From positions 7,594,001-7,658,000 of the forward strand of contig JACJDG010000003.1 of NCBI GenBank assembly GCA_016432725.1: 64,000 nt of DNA. The letters run 5' to 3'. The position numbers and the translations under genes were made by a program. Source of the stretch: Streptomyces sp. DHE7-1 (lineage in GTDB: Bacteria; Actinomycetota; Actinomycetes; Streptomycetales; Streptomycetaceae). Shown here one piece after another: positions 41,210 to 50,729 of this stretch (its first letter is position 1; each line of letters starts with the position of its first letter). A model generated the notes under the pieces. That model had not been told where the DNA came from, did not search any database, and saw nothing but the letters and a program-made list of their open reading frames with translations.

Positions 41210-43963
41210 ATGCAGGTAACACGCCACCGCAGGCGTGTCCGGAAGACCGGTGTCGCTCTCCTCGGCAGACGCGTCGGCCGCCGGACCCTGCTGACCGCCG
41301 GCATCACCGCTGTCGCCGTCACCGCCGCGGGCACCGCCTTCGCCCAGACGCACCAGTTCGGCACCGACCAGGTCGGCCAGATCACCGACCGCGGCCAGGT
41401 CGTCTCCAGCGACCAGTACATCGCGCCGTACGGCGAACGCCTCGTCATCGACAACGGCAAGATCATGTCGTCCTCGGTGAGCCCCGACGGCACCCACCTC
41501 GCCGCCTCCGTGACCGACGGCGGTGCCGCACTGTCGGTCGTCAACCTGAAGAACTGGACGGTGCAGCAACTCGTCGGCACCGCCGCCTCGTCCAGCCCGC
41601 GACTCGGCAGCAACGAGGTGGGCCAGGAAGGCCCAGCCTACTCGCCCGACGGCTCGCAGCTGTGGCTCGGCCAGACCGACGGCTACACCAGGTTCACCGT
41701 GAACCCGGACGGCGGCGTCACCGACCCGAAGACCGTGCGGATCCCGGCGGACGGAACCAGGCACGCACTGGTGGGCGAGGCGGTGTTCTCGTCCGACGGC
41801 TCCACCGTGTACTCCGCCGTCAACGGCCAGAACCGGGTCGTCGCCCTCGACGCGGCGACCGGGGCCGTCCTCCGGAGCTGGGCCGTCGGCAACGCCCCGC
41901 GCGACCTGGTCCGGGTCGGTGACAAGCTCTACGTGAGCAACGAGGGCGGGCGCCCCGCCAGGCCCGGCGACACCACGCTCAACTCCTACGACACGCAGGT
42001 GCCGGCCGACCCCAGGACCGGTGCCACCACCACCGGCACGGTCGGCGTCATCGACCTGGCACACCCGGACGCCGCCCCCGCGAGCATCGACGTCGGACTG
42101 CATCCGACCGCCCTGTACGCAAAGCGCGGGGCGCTGTTCGTCACCAACACCGCCACCAACGACGTGTCGGTCATCGACACCCGCCGCGACAAGGTCGTAC
42201 AGACCATCGCGACCCAGCCCTGGCCCGAGGCCTCGGTGGGCTACGAGCCCGACGCCGTGACGCTCACCGACGACGGCCGTCTGCTGGTGACCCTGGGCCG
42301 CGCCAACGCGGTCGCCGTCTACCGGTACACCACCCCGCAGGAGCCGGTCAGTTATGTCGGCCTGCTCCCGACGGACTACTTCCCCGCGGAGATCGCCACC
42401 GTCGGCGACCAGGTGCTGGTCTCCAACACGCGCGGTGTCGACGCCCGCCGTCCCACCGGCGCCGCCGGGCACGCCACCCACGACACGACGTCGAGCCTGA
42501 CGCGGTTCGAGCTGCCCGACGACAGTGTCATCCGGTCCCAGACCCCCAAGGTCTTCCGGCAGAACGGCTGGAGCCGGGGCTCGGTGAAGTTCGCCGAGGG
42601 CAAGGGCCACGCGAAGCCGGTGCCCGTCCCGCGGCGGCTCGGCGACCCGTCGACGATCAAGCACGTGTTCCTGATAGTCAAGGAGAACCGGACCTACGAC
42701 CAGCTCTTCGGCGACGTCCCGCGGGGCAACGGCGATCCGTCGCTGGCGCAGTTCGGCGAGAACGTGACCCCGAACCAGCATGCGCTGGCCGCGCAGTTCG
42801 GGCTGTACGACAACACCTACGACATCGGCACGAACTCCGCCGAGGGCCACAACTGGCTGATGCAGGCGGACAATCCGGAGTACACGGAGTCCTCCGCCGG
42901 TGAGTACAAGCGCAGTTACGACACCGAGGACGACGCTCTCGGCCACCAGCGAACCGGGTTCATCTGGTCCGGCGCCCAGGCGGCCGGGAAGACCGTACGG
43001 AACTTCGGCGAGTTCCAGCAGTTCCTGTCGAAGCCCGCGGACGCGAGCTGGCAGAACCTGTACTGCGACGCCAGGAACATGGACTCGACCGGCCAGGACA
43101 CCGCGTACACCCTGGACTCGTCCTCACCGATCCCGTCGCTCAACGACGTCTCCGTGCACGGCTTCGCGAAGTTCGACACCAGCGTCCCGGACATCTACCG
43201 GCAGCAGATCTGGAAGCGTGACTTCGAGAGGAACGGCCCGGCGAACCTCAACATGTTCTGGCTCTCCAGCGACCACACCGGCGGCCCGGCGAACGCGGCC
43301 GCCCAGGTCGCCGACAACGACCTCGCCACCGGGCGGATCGTCGACGAGATCTCGCACAGCCGGTACTGGAAGGACTCGGCCGTCTTCATCCTCGAGGACG
43401 ACTCCCAGGCCGGCCTCGACCACGTCGACGGCCATCGCGCCCCGGTCCAGATCATCAGTCCCTGGGCCCGGCACGGCACCGTCGACAGCCATTACTACTC
43501 CCAGATCACGGTGATCCGGACGATCGAGCAGATCCTCGGGATCCGTCCGATGAACCAGAAGGACAGCGCGGCCACCCCGATGCGGGCGGCCTTCACCGGC
43601 AAGGCGGACCTCACGCCGTTCACCGCGCTGCCCAACCGGACCTCCCTGACCGGCGGACTGAAGACCCCGCCCGCCTGCGGCGTGGACACGCCTGCACCGC
43701 AGGACCCCGCCGCGGCGCCCGCGCCGTCGGCGAAGGTCCCCGCGGACGAGCGGCCGCTCGCCGCGAAGTGGGACCGCTGGAAGTCGCAGCAGCGCCTCAC
43801 CGGCCCCCACGCGGTGCCCGACTACGCCAATCCCGCGCAGATGAACCACTTCACCTGGTACGAGACGCACAACTGGAAGAAGCCGTACCCCGGCGAGACC
43901 AAGCTCTTCGAGCCGGACGACGTGCCGGGCGCCTACATCCCGTCGCCGGAGTCCGACGGCTGA
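41210..43963 (+). CDS. Secreted YncE-like propeller/phosphoesterase
   Basis: A 917-residue exported protein. The N-terminal signal with RRVGRRTLLTAGITAVA looks like a twin-arginine (Tat) sequence. Residues 60-460 form a seven-bladed beta-propeller of the YncE type (SSDGSTVYSAVNGQNRVVAL; VGVIDLAHPD; ALFVTNTATNDVSVIDTRRD). Residues 480-850 form a phosphoesterase domain (HVFLIVKENRTYDQLFGDVP; AEGHNWLMQADNPEY) of the phospholipase C/acid phosphatase (PF04185) superfamily. It ends in a Pro-rich tail. As the third gene of the ABC operon it probably acts on exported phosphorylated substrates. Confidence 0.9.
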   Translation: MQVTRHRRRVRKTGVALLGRRVGRRTLLTAGITAVAVTAAGTAFAQTHQFGTDQVGQITDRGQVVSSDQYIAPYGERLVIDNGKIMSSSVSPDGTHLAASVTDGGAALSVVNLKNWTVQQLVGTAASSSPRLGSNEVGQEGPAYSPDGSQLWLGQTDGYTRFTVNPDGGVTDPKTVRIPADGTRHALVGEAVFSSDGSTVYSAVNGQNRVVALDAATGAVLRSWAVGNAPRDLVRVGDKLYVSNEGGRPARPGDTTLNSYDTQVPADPRTGATTTGTVGVIDLAHPDAAPASIDVGLHPTALYAKRGALFVTNTATNDVSVIDTRRDKVVQTIATQPWPEASVGYEPDAVTLTDDGRLLVTLGRANAVAVYRYTTPQEPVSYVGLLPTDYFPAEIATVGDQVLVSNTRGVDARRPTGAAGHATHDTTSSLTRFELPDDSVIRSQTPKVFRQNGWSRGSVKFAEGKGHAKPVPVPRRLGDPSTIKHVFLIVKENRTYDQLFGDVPRGNGDPSLAQFGENVTPNQHALAAQFGLYDNTYDIGTNSAEGHNWLMQADNPEYTESSAGEYKRSYDTEDDALGHQRTGFIWSGAQAAGKTVRNFGEFQQFLSKPADASWQNLYCDARNMDSTGQDTAYTLDSSSPIPSLNDVSVHGFAKFDTSVPDIYRQQIWKRDFERNGPANLNMFWLSSDHTGGPANAAAQVADNDLATGRIVDEISHSRYWKDSAVFILEDDSQAGLDHVDGHRAPVQIISPWARHGTVDSHYYSQITVIRTIEQILGIRPMNQKDSAATPMRAAFTGKADLTPFTALPNRTSLTGGLKTPPACGVDTPAPQDPAAAPAPSAKVPADERPLAAKWDRWKSQQRLTGPHAVPDYANPAQMNHFTWYETHNWKKPYPGETKLFEPDDVPGAYIPSPESDG

Positions 43964-43976
43964 CGCGCACACCACG

Positions 43977-44022
43977 CGAAGGGGCCCCCGTCCGGCGTCA
44001 CCACCGGGCGGGGGCGCCTTCG
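43977..44022. terminator. Bidirectional hairpin terminator
   Basis: Near-perfect 14-base arms (CGAAGGGGCCCCCG and CGGGGGCGCCTTCG, one mismatch) with an 18-base loop, between two convergent genes; it ends the ABC/phosphoesterase operon and the SecD-like gene. Confidence 0.75.
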
Positions 44023-44039
44023 TCCTGACCGCCGTACGC

Positions 44040-45065
44040 TCAGGCCGCGGGGACGGTGGTCACCTCGGCGACACTCAGCGGGGCCGGCAGCGCACCCGAC
44101 GTGACGAGTGCGGCGAGCTGCGCGGCGGACCGCCGGTCGAAGGAACCCGAGATGACGGCCTCGCCACCGGTCAGCCGCTGACCGACCGAGGGCGCGGTCA
44201 GCACCGCGCCGTCCAGGACGACGGCGAACTCGTTCCGCGGTGCCTGGTTCAGCGCCAGCCGGCCGGTGAGATCGGCGAGCTTCGCGGCGCCCTTCACGGT
44301 GAAGCTCAGCCGCACCTGCCAGCTCCCCGTCTGCGTGTCGCGCACCGCCTTGGCCGCGTCGACGTCGGCGCCGTCCAGAGCGGCCGGTGCCAGCACGTAC
44401 TTGGTTCCCCGGGCGGTGGTGTCGCCGGCGGCGGCGCAGGCGACGACCGGATCCCGCGGCGCCCCTCCGTCCGTCCCGTCGGGCCGCTGCCCCGGGCGGG
44501 AACAGTCCAGGGCGGTGAACCGGCGCTGAAGCGCCGCGTCGAGTGCGCCCGACGCGTCGGTGCCCGGCACCACGCCGGCCGACGGTGACGCCGTGGGGTC
44601 CGCCCGGAGCCCTTCGGTGGCCGCGCGCCCCTGCCGTGGCCGCGGGGTGTCCGTCGGCTGCGGGCCGCCCGGGCCCTCCATGGCCAGCACCGGCCGGAAG
44701 TGGAGCAGTCCCGTGCTCCCGAGCGCCCGCATGCGGTCCGTCTCGGCGGCCGGTCCGGTGACCACGACGGAGTCCGACCGCGTGTCGATCCGTACGCCCG
44801 TGAGCCCCTGGGCCGTGGCCCGCCGCCGCATGCGCTCGGCGGTGTCGCGCAGCACGCCGGTGCTCAGCGCGGAGGTGCCCCGGAAGGTGACGGACGACCG
44901 TCCGCCGCCTGATGCCGCCGGTGACTCAGTACCGGCGGCGCGGGTGGCGGCGGCCCCGGCACCGGTGACCTTCTTCGAGGGGGCCGCCGGGCCGGAACAG
45001 GCGGACAGGGCCAGCGCGGTGACGAGGGAGAGCACGGCCAGGGGCCGGACACGAGAGCTAGGCAT
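44040..45065 (-). CDS. SecD P1-head-like lipoprotein
   Basis: A 341-residue lipoprotein: signal peptide with lipobox ALSACSGPA (Cys about 21), then a Gly/Pro-rich linker and a domain like the P1 head of SecD/SecDF: residues DTAERMRRRATAQG, VVVTGPAAETDRMRALGSTG, LHFRPVL; the C-terminal PVVAC and FAVVLDGAVLTAPSVGQRL, ISGSF are SecD motifs. True SecD carries six helices; this protein has none, so it is a secreted stand-alone P1-head relative, perhaps acting outside the membrane in protein export. Start ATG 45065. Divergent from the NPCBM gene. Confidence 0.82.
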   Translation of the reverse strand: MPSSRVRPLAVLSLVTALALSACSGPAAPSKKVTGAGAAATRAAGTESPAASGGGRSSVTFRGTSALSTGVLRDTAERMRRRATAQGLTGVRIDTRSDSVVVTGPAAETDRMRALGSTGLLHFRPVLAMEGPGGPQPTDTPRPRQGRAATEGLRADPTASPSAGVVPGTDASGALDAALQRRFTALDCSRPGQRPDGTDGGAPRDPVVACAAAGDTTARGTKYVLAPAALDGADVDAAKAVRDTQTGSWQVRLSFTVKGAAKLADLTGRLALNQAPRNEFAVVLDGAVLTAPSVGQRLTGGEAVISGSFDRRSAAQLAALVTSGALPAPLSVAEVTTVPAA

Positions 45066-45565
45066 GCAGGGATGGTGACAAGAGGAGCAGGGGGCGCGTA
45101 CTCGTTGCCGGAGTGTGATCGCTTTTCGTCTCTTGCCTTCGTTCGGCTTCGTTTGTGCACGCCGCCAAGTCGAGCACCTGTAAGGGTGTGCGCCGGGGGA
45201 GCGCGCTGGTGAACGCACTCCGGTGTGCGCGCCCCCAGCCCGATTGTGCTTCCGCGCGTGACGCCTGTGCGCCGAACTCCCGTGTGTGGCTTGTACCGGC
45301 ATGTCTAGTGTGGTCGCGGCCCATGGGGGGCGGGCAGCGACTGCCTGGGGGAGAGACCTGGCCGGTACGGGGGAGAGGAAGAGAGGCCAGGGCCGAGGGC
45401 GATGTGACCAGTCGTCAGAACCGACGCAGCGGTCCCCACGCGCGTGCCCACCCGAAAGCCACACCCACGTGTCCTCATTCACTTCCTCCGCGTGCGAGCC
45501 GAGCCCCGCGTGACGGCGTGGATGCGGCACGCCGGGCTGCCGCAAGCACAGGTGAGGGACGGGCA
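45066..45565. other. 500-base divergent promoter region
   Basis: No gene can be supported. It holds the control sequences of the SecD-like lipoprotein and the NPCBM protein. Candidates such as TAGTGT near 45306 are too weak to call as a -10. I see no repeats or hairpins of note. Confidence 0.55.
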
Positions 45566-46267
45566 ATGGATCTGGAAAAGCAGGAACGGCACACGAGGCG
45601 GCGTCGCTGGGGCATCGTCCCGAGGTGGCTGGAGGTCCTCGCGGTGTGCGCCGCGACGATGGCCGCGGGCTTCTTCGGCGGCCGGCAGACCGTGGTCCTG
45701 ACGGGCGACCCGCGCCCGGAGGTGACCGTGACCGCCACGGCGACGGCCACGGTGACGGCGTCACCCCGGCCTGCTCCGGGTACGGGCGACGACAGCCCCG
45801 GTGACCCGTCCGGCAGCGACTCCCCGTCTCCGGGCGACCCGACCACGGTCAACGCGGCCTCGCGGGTCTACCTGGCCGACCTCGATTTCGTCGACCACGC
45901 GGGAGACGTGAGCCCGACGCCCATCACCATCCGCGGCCGGCACTACGCCAAGAGCATCCGGCTGGGCTGCGACAGCGCCGGCAACAGCGTCGTGTACAGC
46001 ACCAGCGGATATCGAAAGCTGCAGGCCAAGGTCGGGATCCTGGCCGACTCGCACAACGCGATCGGCTCCGTCGGCACGATCAAGGTGGCCAACGCGGCCG
46101 GCAACCCCATCGGCGACGAGGTGACCGTGAAGTCCAGCGAGATCGACGAGCTGTCGCTGGACATCTCCGGCCAGGACCAGATCAGGATCACGTGTGTCAT
46201 GACGAAGTCGGGCGACGAGGCCAGCACCTACTTCTACGGCGGTCTGGGTGACGCGACCCTGTCCTGA
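45566..46267 (+). CDS. Membrane-anchored NPCBM/NEW2-like domain protein
   Basis: A 233-residue protein from ATG 45566 (GAGGGA upstream). A short basic N terminus (LEKQERHTRRRRW) precedes one membrane helix (LEVLAVCAATMAAGFFGG), then a Thr/Ser/Pro-rich spacer and a C-terminal beta-sandwich: VYLADLDFVDHAG, ITIRGRHYAKSIRLGCDS, GTIKVANAAGN. This matches the NPCBM/NEW2 pattern that binds glycans in many glycosidases. It faces the outside of the cell. The gene is followed 32 bases later by a nucleosidase-propeller gene, with which it is probably co-transcribed. Confidence 0.8.
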   Translation: MDLEKQERHTRRRRWGIVPRWLEVLAVCAATMAAGFFGGRQTVVLTGDPRPEVTVTATATATVTASPRPAPGTGDDSPGDPSGSDSPSPGDPTTVNAASRVYLADLDFVDHAGDVSPTPITIRGRHYAKSIRLGCDSAGNSVVYSTSGYRKLQAKVGILADSHNAIGSVGTIKVANAAGNPIGDEVTVKSSEIDELSLDISGQDQIRITCVMTKSGDEASTYFYGGLGDATLS

Positions 46268-46299
46268 CCCCTGCCGCGACTCCTCGGGAAGGAGGGTTC

Positions 46300-47973
46300 A
46301 TGCCCCAGGCGGACGTCGTGGTGCTGACCGCGCTCGGCGTGGAGTTCCAGGCGGTACGGGAACACCTGGCCGGTCCCTTCGAGGAACACGACGCCTCCGG
46401 CGCCCTGTTCGAAGTGGGCACCTTCACCGGCCGGCACGCGCGGTGGCGGGTGGCCTGCCTGGAGACGGGCGAGGGCAACGCCGCCGCCGCGGCGCTGTGC
46501 CAGCGGGCGGTCACGGAATTCCGGCCGCGGTACATGTTCTTCGTCGGTGTCGCCGGCGGTCTGAAGGATGTGGAGCTCGGCGACGTCGTCGCCGCGCGTC
46601 ACGTCTACGACTACGAGCGCGGAAAGGACACGGAGAGCGGGTTCCGGACCCGGACGGCGACCCATCTGTCCGCGTTCGCCCTCGTGCAGCGGGCCCAGGC
46701 GGTGGCTCGCGGACAGGACTGGCGCAGGCGGATCACGGCCGCACCGCCCGAGGGTGAACCGAGCGTCCTGGTCAAGCCCCTCGCGGCGGGCTCCAAGGTC
46801 GTCGCGCACGAGCGATCCGCCACCGCTCGGCTGCTCGCGGAGCACTGCGGTGACGCGGTCGCGGTGGAGATGGAGGGACACGGCTTCCTCCAGGCCGCCT
46901 ACGTCAACGCCGGTCTGCAGGCGCTCGTGGTGCGCGGCATCTCGGACCGGCTGTCGGACAAGGGCGACCACAACGACCGCGTCTGGCAGCCGGCCGCCTC
47001 CCGGCACGCCGCCGCGTTCACCTTCGAGCTGCTCAGCCGTCTGCCGCGGCCGCAGCCCCGGGAGGACGGCCTGGGCCGACGGGTGACGGACCTGCGGCTC
47101 GGTCACCTCCCGCCGACGGGTCAGTCCACGATCGGCTTCGGCCCCGGGCACACCGTGGTCGCGGTGACCGGGGACGGGGCCGTGCACCGCTGGGACCTGG
47201 ACTCGGGTGACCGGTTGCCCGGAGCACCCGGCGGACGGGATCTCGGGTTCGGCCACCAGGCGGTCGTCTCCCCGTCCCGCCACAGCGTCGCCCTGGTCCG
47301 TCCGCGCACTCTCGATCTACTGCACTTCGCCGGCACGTCGGGCGAGTACCGCCAGTGCTCGGTGCCGCTCGGTGGGGAGGAGTTCGCCGTGTCGGGCGGC
47401 GGCGAGGTGATCGCCACCCACGACCGGCGGCGCGTGGCCCTGCGCGGCCTCGACGGAGGCGAGGTGCTCCGGGAGATTCCGTGTCCCTCCGGTCTGGCCG
47501 CCTCCGGTGTGAGCACGGACGGCTCGGTGGTGGCCCTCGCCACCACCAACCGGGTCCTCGTGCACCGGCACGGTCAGCCAGTGGCCGAATGGACCGTCCG
47601 CAACCGGCTGGAGATCCTGCGTCCGGGCTGCTGGCTGGCCGTCTCCCCGCTCGGCACGCACGTGGCGTGCGCCAGTTTCCGCGAACTGCTCGTGCGCCGG
47701 GTCGCGGACGACTCGATCGTGCTGCGCCGTCCGTTCTCCGCGCAGGAGAGCTGGGACGGGCTCGGCGCCAAGGGCATGCGCCTTCTGTGTACGGACAGCG
47801 GCCGCGTGCTGTGGCTGCGACGCGGGCGCCTCTGCCAGGTCACCGACCGCCCCGAGATCCGCCACCTCGAACAGAAGGGCCGCTACGACGACTTCGCCGC
47901 CCACCCGGGCGGTGACCTGCTGGCCGCCGTCGGCGACGAGGGCCTCGTACGGGTCTGGCAGTGGAGCGACTGA
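46300..47973 (+). CDS. MTAN-like nucleosidase domain fused to beta-propeller
   Basis: A 557-residue protein. Residues 1-245 belong to the PNP/UDP phosphorylase superfamily: VVVLTALGVEFQAVREHL, FFVGVAGGLKDVELGDVVAA, AVEMEGHGFLQAAYVNAG and RGISDRLSDKGDHND, which covers the catalytic Asp region of 5'-methylthioadenosine/SAH nucleosidases. The rest is a seven-bladed propeller of WD40/YVTN-like blades (VVAVTGDGAVHRWDLDSGD; VVALATTNRVLVHR; LLAAVGDEGLVRVWQW). In known conflict systems such nucleosidase effectors with propeller or NTPase partners are triggered by infection; here the domain fusion is visible, but the trigger and effect are inferred. GGAAGGAGGG precedes the ATG. Confidence 0.88.
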   Translation: MPQADVVVLTALGVEFQAVREHLAGPFEEHDASGALFEVGTFTGRHARWRVACLETGEGNAAAAALCQRAVTEFRPRYMFFVGVAGGLKDVELGDVVAARHVYDYERGKDTESGFRTRTATHLSAFALVQRAQAVARGQDWRRRITAAPPEGEPSVLVKPLAAGSKVVAHERSATARLLAEHCGDAVAVEMEGHGFLQAAYVNAGLQALVVRGISDRLSDKGDHNDRVWQPAASRHAAAFTFELLSRLPRPQPREDGLGRRVTDLRLGHLPPTGQSTIGFGPGHTVVAVTGDGAVHRWDLDSGDRLPGAPGGRDLGFGHQAVVSPSRHSVALVRPRTLDLLHFAGTSGEYRQCSVPLGGEEFAVSGGGEVIATHDRRRVALRGLDGGEVLREIPCPSGLAASGVSTDGSVVALATTNRVLVHRHGQPVAEWTVRNRLEILRPGCWLAVSPLGTHVACASFRELLVRRVADDSIVLRRPFSAQESWDGLGAKGMRLLCTDSGRVLWLRRGRLCQVTDRPEIRHLEQKGRYDDFAAHPGGDLLAAVGDEGLVRVWQWSD

Positions 47974-48150
47974 CACTCGGCGAGGTCATCGGAGACTCGG
48001 GCCGTGACTGCGTGACTGCGTGGCTCGGAGACGGTGTGGTCCGCAGGGCGGAGAGGCGGGTTCGACCAACGGGGGAGCGGGGTGCTCCCGGGGCTGATGC
48101 GAAGGGGTCGGCGGGCGCCGGACGATGGGTGCCCGGCGGAGGGAGAGACC

Positions 48151-49143
48151 GTGGAGCGTTGGGACCGGATCGGGCGCGCGGCGGCGTACGGGGCGGCGGC
48201 GGCCCTGGTGCCGTACCTGGTGATCAAGGTGTCGTGGGTGGTCGGTTCGCTGCTGGGACTGCTGCCGGTGGGGCGGGGATTCAGCCTGGGCGGGTGGCTG
48301 GTGCTCAACACCGTCACGATCGGCATGGCCGCGGCCGGGATCACACTGGGACTTGCGCTGGTGCGGCCGTGGGGGACGCGGATCCGCGGCCCGCTGGTGG
48401 GCTTCGTCGCCTGGGTGGCTTCGGGGTTCCTCGTGTCGATCCTGCCGTTCGTGGTCCTCAGCGCCCTCGTGAACTCGGCTTCGGAGAAGGGCAGTTCCGG
48501 CGGCTCAGGCGGCTCAGGGGGCGACGCGGCGATGCCCGGCTGGGAATCGGTGCTGCTGCAGTGCAGCTTCGTGGTCACCGGGATCGCGCTCGCCGTCGCG
48601 CTGCCCGCCTACGTCCGGCGACGTTGGCCCGACGTGCTGCGCCGGCCGGAACGAACCCGGGCCCCCGCTTCCCCCGGCCTGCCGTGGCCCGCGGTGACCG
48701 GAACCGTGACCGGCCTGGCCTGGCTCTACTGGGCGGCCGGTGGCCCCCTGGGCATCGCGCACCGCGACGAGCGGCCGGCCGACTGGCATGTGCTGGTCGG
48801 CGTCGGCGGGTGCTGGGCCCTCGCCGCGTCGGCCGCAGTGACGCTCCTCGTCCGCCGCCGCCCGACCCGGCTGCCGTATCCGCTCGTGCTCGCGCCGGCC
48901 TGGCTCGGATCGGGCTCGATGTTCGCGTGGAGCGGCTGGCGACTTCCGGCCACGCTGTACGTGGCACTGGCACGACCGAGCGACGTCAGCTACCCGGAGA
49001 ACGTCACGCTCGCCGTGACTCTGCACCTCACGGCCGTCCTGACGGGGGCGGGCATCATGCGGACCCTGGCCCGCGACCGGGGGCGGCCGGGCATGCCGGC
49101 CGGCGCCGGGGAGCCCGCCGAGCGGACGGCGGGCCTTACCTGA
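48151..49143 (+). CDS. Multi-pass membrane protein, unknown
   Basis: A 330-residue protein from GTG 48151 (GGAGGGAGAG upstream; VERWDRIGRAAAYGAAAA). Eight to nine hydrophobic segments such as ALVPYLVIKVSWVVGSLLGLL, LVLNTVTIGMAAAGITLGLAL and ALAASAAVTLLVRR. A Gly/Ser spacer (GSSGGSGGSGG) marks a loop in the middle. No family recognised; it resembles integral membrane proteins found near Streptomyces sensor genes. It lies 177 bases after the nucleosidase-propeller gene on the same strand. Confidence 0.75.
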   Translation: MERWDRIGRAAAYGAAAALVPYLVIKVSWVVGSLLGLLPVGRGFSLGGWLVLNTVTIGMAAAGITLGLALVRPWGTRIRGPLVGFVAWVASGFLVSILPFVVLSALVNSASEKGSSGGSGGSGGDAAMPGWESVLLQCSFVVTGIALAVALPAYVRRRWPDVLRRPERTRAPASPGLPWPAVTGTVTGLAWLYWAAGGPLGIAHRDERPADWHVLVGVGGCWALAASAAVTLLVRRRPTRLPYPLVLAPAWLGSGSMFAWSGWRLPATLYVALARPSDVSYPENVTLAVTLHLTAVLTGAGIMRTLARDRGRPGMPAGAGEPAERTAGLT

Positions 49144-49153
49144 ACGGCCGCGG

Positions 49154-49253
<100 letters not shown>

Positions 49254-49610
49254 CTGCGTCCGGCGGGTGTAGTCCCCGTGCCGTTCACAGGAACAAGACT
49301 GGCGGCAGCCCCTGACATGGACCTGACGCATCCCTGACGGCGGCCCGCACGAGCCCGGCCGTCCGCCGGCGAACACGGCCGTCCACGGCCGAATCGGCTG
49401 GCACCGGTCCGGTCCGTGCGGCTAGGTTGTCCGTCGATGACCACCGGGACGGCTTCGCGCCACACACAGTCTGGTTACCCGGTGCTCCACTGAGCGCCGC
49501 GCGGGCCGGTACCGGCCCGCTGTCGCAGCGAGGAGCCGGCGCCGTCGCGCGGGCTCCGCCTCCTGCCGTGTTGATCACTGGTCGACGTGTCAACCACGAC
49601 AGGAGAACTC

Positions 49611-50357
49611 ATGCTCACCGATCCACTGCACATCCCGACCGCGGACGGACGGGCCGACGCCTTCGCCGCCTTCCCCGACGACGGCGAACGGCATCCAGGG
49701 GTGCTGATGTACGCGGACGGCTTCGGTATCCGGCCCGTGGTGCGGGAACTGGCTCGCGAACTGGCCGGGCACGGTTACTACGTGCTCGTCCCCAACCTCT
49801 TCTACCGCCACGGCCCGGCGCCGGTGATCGAACTGCCCGAGTACATCGGCGAGGACGCCCGGCCCGGGGTCTTCGCCCGGCTGATGCCCTTGATCGAGGC
49901 GCACACCACCGAACGCGTCCTGAGTGACGCCTCCGCCTACATCGAGTTCCTCACCACCCGGCCCGAGGTCGGCACCGGCCCGGTCGCGGTGACCGGCTAC
50001 TGCATCGGCGGCCTCCTGGCGATGCGCACCGCCGCGGCCCACCCCGGCCGGGTCGCGGCCGTCGCCGGTTTCCACGGGCCCGTGGGCGCCGACGGCCCCG
50101 ATGCCCTGCGCGGCCTCCTGTCCACGGTCACCGCTCGGGTCCACCTCGGCCATGCCGAAACCGACATGACGCCGCAGGCCCTCGGTGAACTCAACCAGGC
50201 CCTGGACGCCGCGGGTGTCGACCACACCTCCGAGATCTACCCGGGAACGGTGCACGGCTTCACGATGTCCGACACCGACGCCTTCGATCCCGGGGGTCTG
50301 CGGCGCCACTGGGACCGGCTGCTGCCCCTCCTCGGGCGCACCCTGGGCGGCCGATGA
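49611..50357 (+). CDS. Dienelactone hydrolase family protein
   Basis: A 248-residue alpha/beta hydrolase. The nucleophile cysteine is in VAVTGYCIGGLLAMR, the GYCxGG of dienelactone hydrolases, and the catalytic His in YPGTVHGFTM. LGHAETDMTPQALGELNQAL supplies the Asp region. Substrates are lactones from aromatic degradation or related esters. ATG 49611 has AGGAGAACTC upstream; a longer in-frame GTG start at 49587 lacks such a site. It stands alone after the tRNA-like gene. Confidence 0.9.
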   Translation: MLTDPLHIPTADGRADAFAAFPDDGERHPGVLMYADGFGIRPVVRELARELAGHGYYVLVPNLFYRHGPAPVIELPEYIGEDARPGVFARLMPLIEAHTTERVLSDASAYIEFLTTRPEVGTGPVAVTGYCIGGLLAMRTAAAHPGRVAAVAGFHGPVGADGPDALRGLLSTVTARVHLGHAETDMTPQALGELNQALDAAGVDHTSEIYPGTVHGFTMSDTDAFDPGGLRRHWDRLLPLLGRTLGGR

Positions 50358-50448
50358 GGCCCCGGCCCGGAGCCGGGACCCGGCCGTTCGCGTCCCCCGG
50401 CTGAGCGATCGGTCGCGTCGGGCCGGCATGTCGTGAAAGGAGCTCGGA

Positions 50449-50610
50449 TCAGACTCCCGGTGTCGACCGGCGGGTGCGCAGTTTGTCGAACAGGCGCTGG
50501 GCCTGGGCACGGCGGCGTGGGTCGGCCGCTGTGCGGCGGGCCTGTTCGATGGTGCGCCGGCCCTGCGGGCTCTGCGCGAACTGCTTGAGTCGCTGGATCA
50601 CGCCTGGCAT
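50449..50610 (-). CDS. Small basic conserved protein
   Basis: A 53-residue protein, MPGVIQRLKQFAQSPQGRRT, continuing to a basic C terminus; helical and amphipathic throughout. AGGAG lies upstream of ATG 50610. It resembles short Streptomyces proteins of unknown function with the same QFAQSPQGRR start. I cannot assign a function. Confidence 0.65.
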   Translation of the reverse strand: MPGVIQRLKQFAQSPQGRRTIEQARRTAADPRRRAQAQRLFDKLRTRRSTPGV

Positions 50611-50729
50611 GTCACTCCTCTCGCCGTGGGTGCCCGGCTTCGGCCGGGCCCCGTGGAGTGCGGCTACCCGGTCACCGGCCATCCACCCTCGGTGAAGCGA
50701 GGAAGGTGCCGATGAGCCGTGCGGGCCGG

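Noticed and set aside
44040..45764. Extension of the SecD-like lipoprotein to 45764
   Set aside because: A lipobox and signal peptide begin at 45065; upstream residues have no coding quality.
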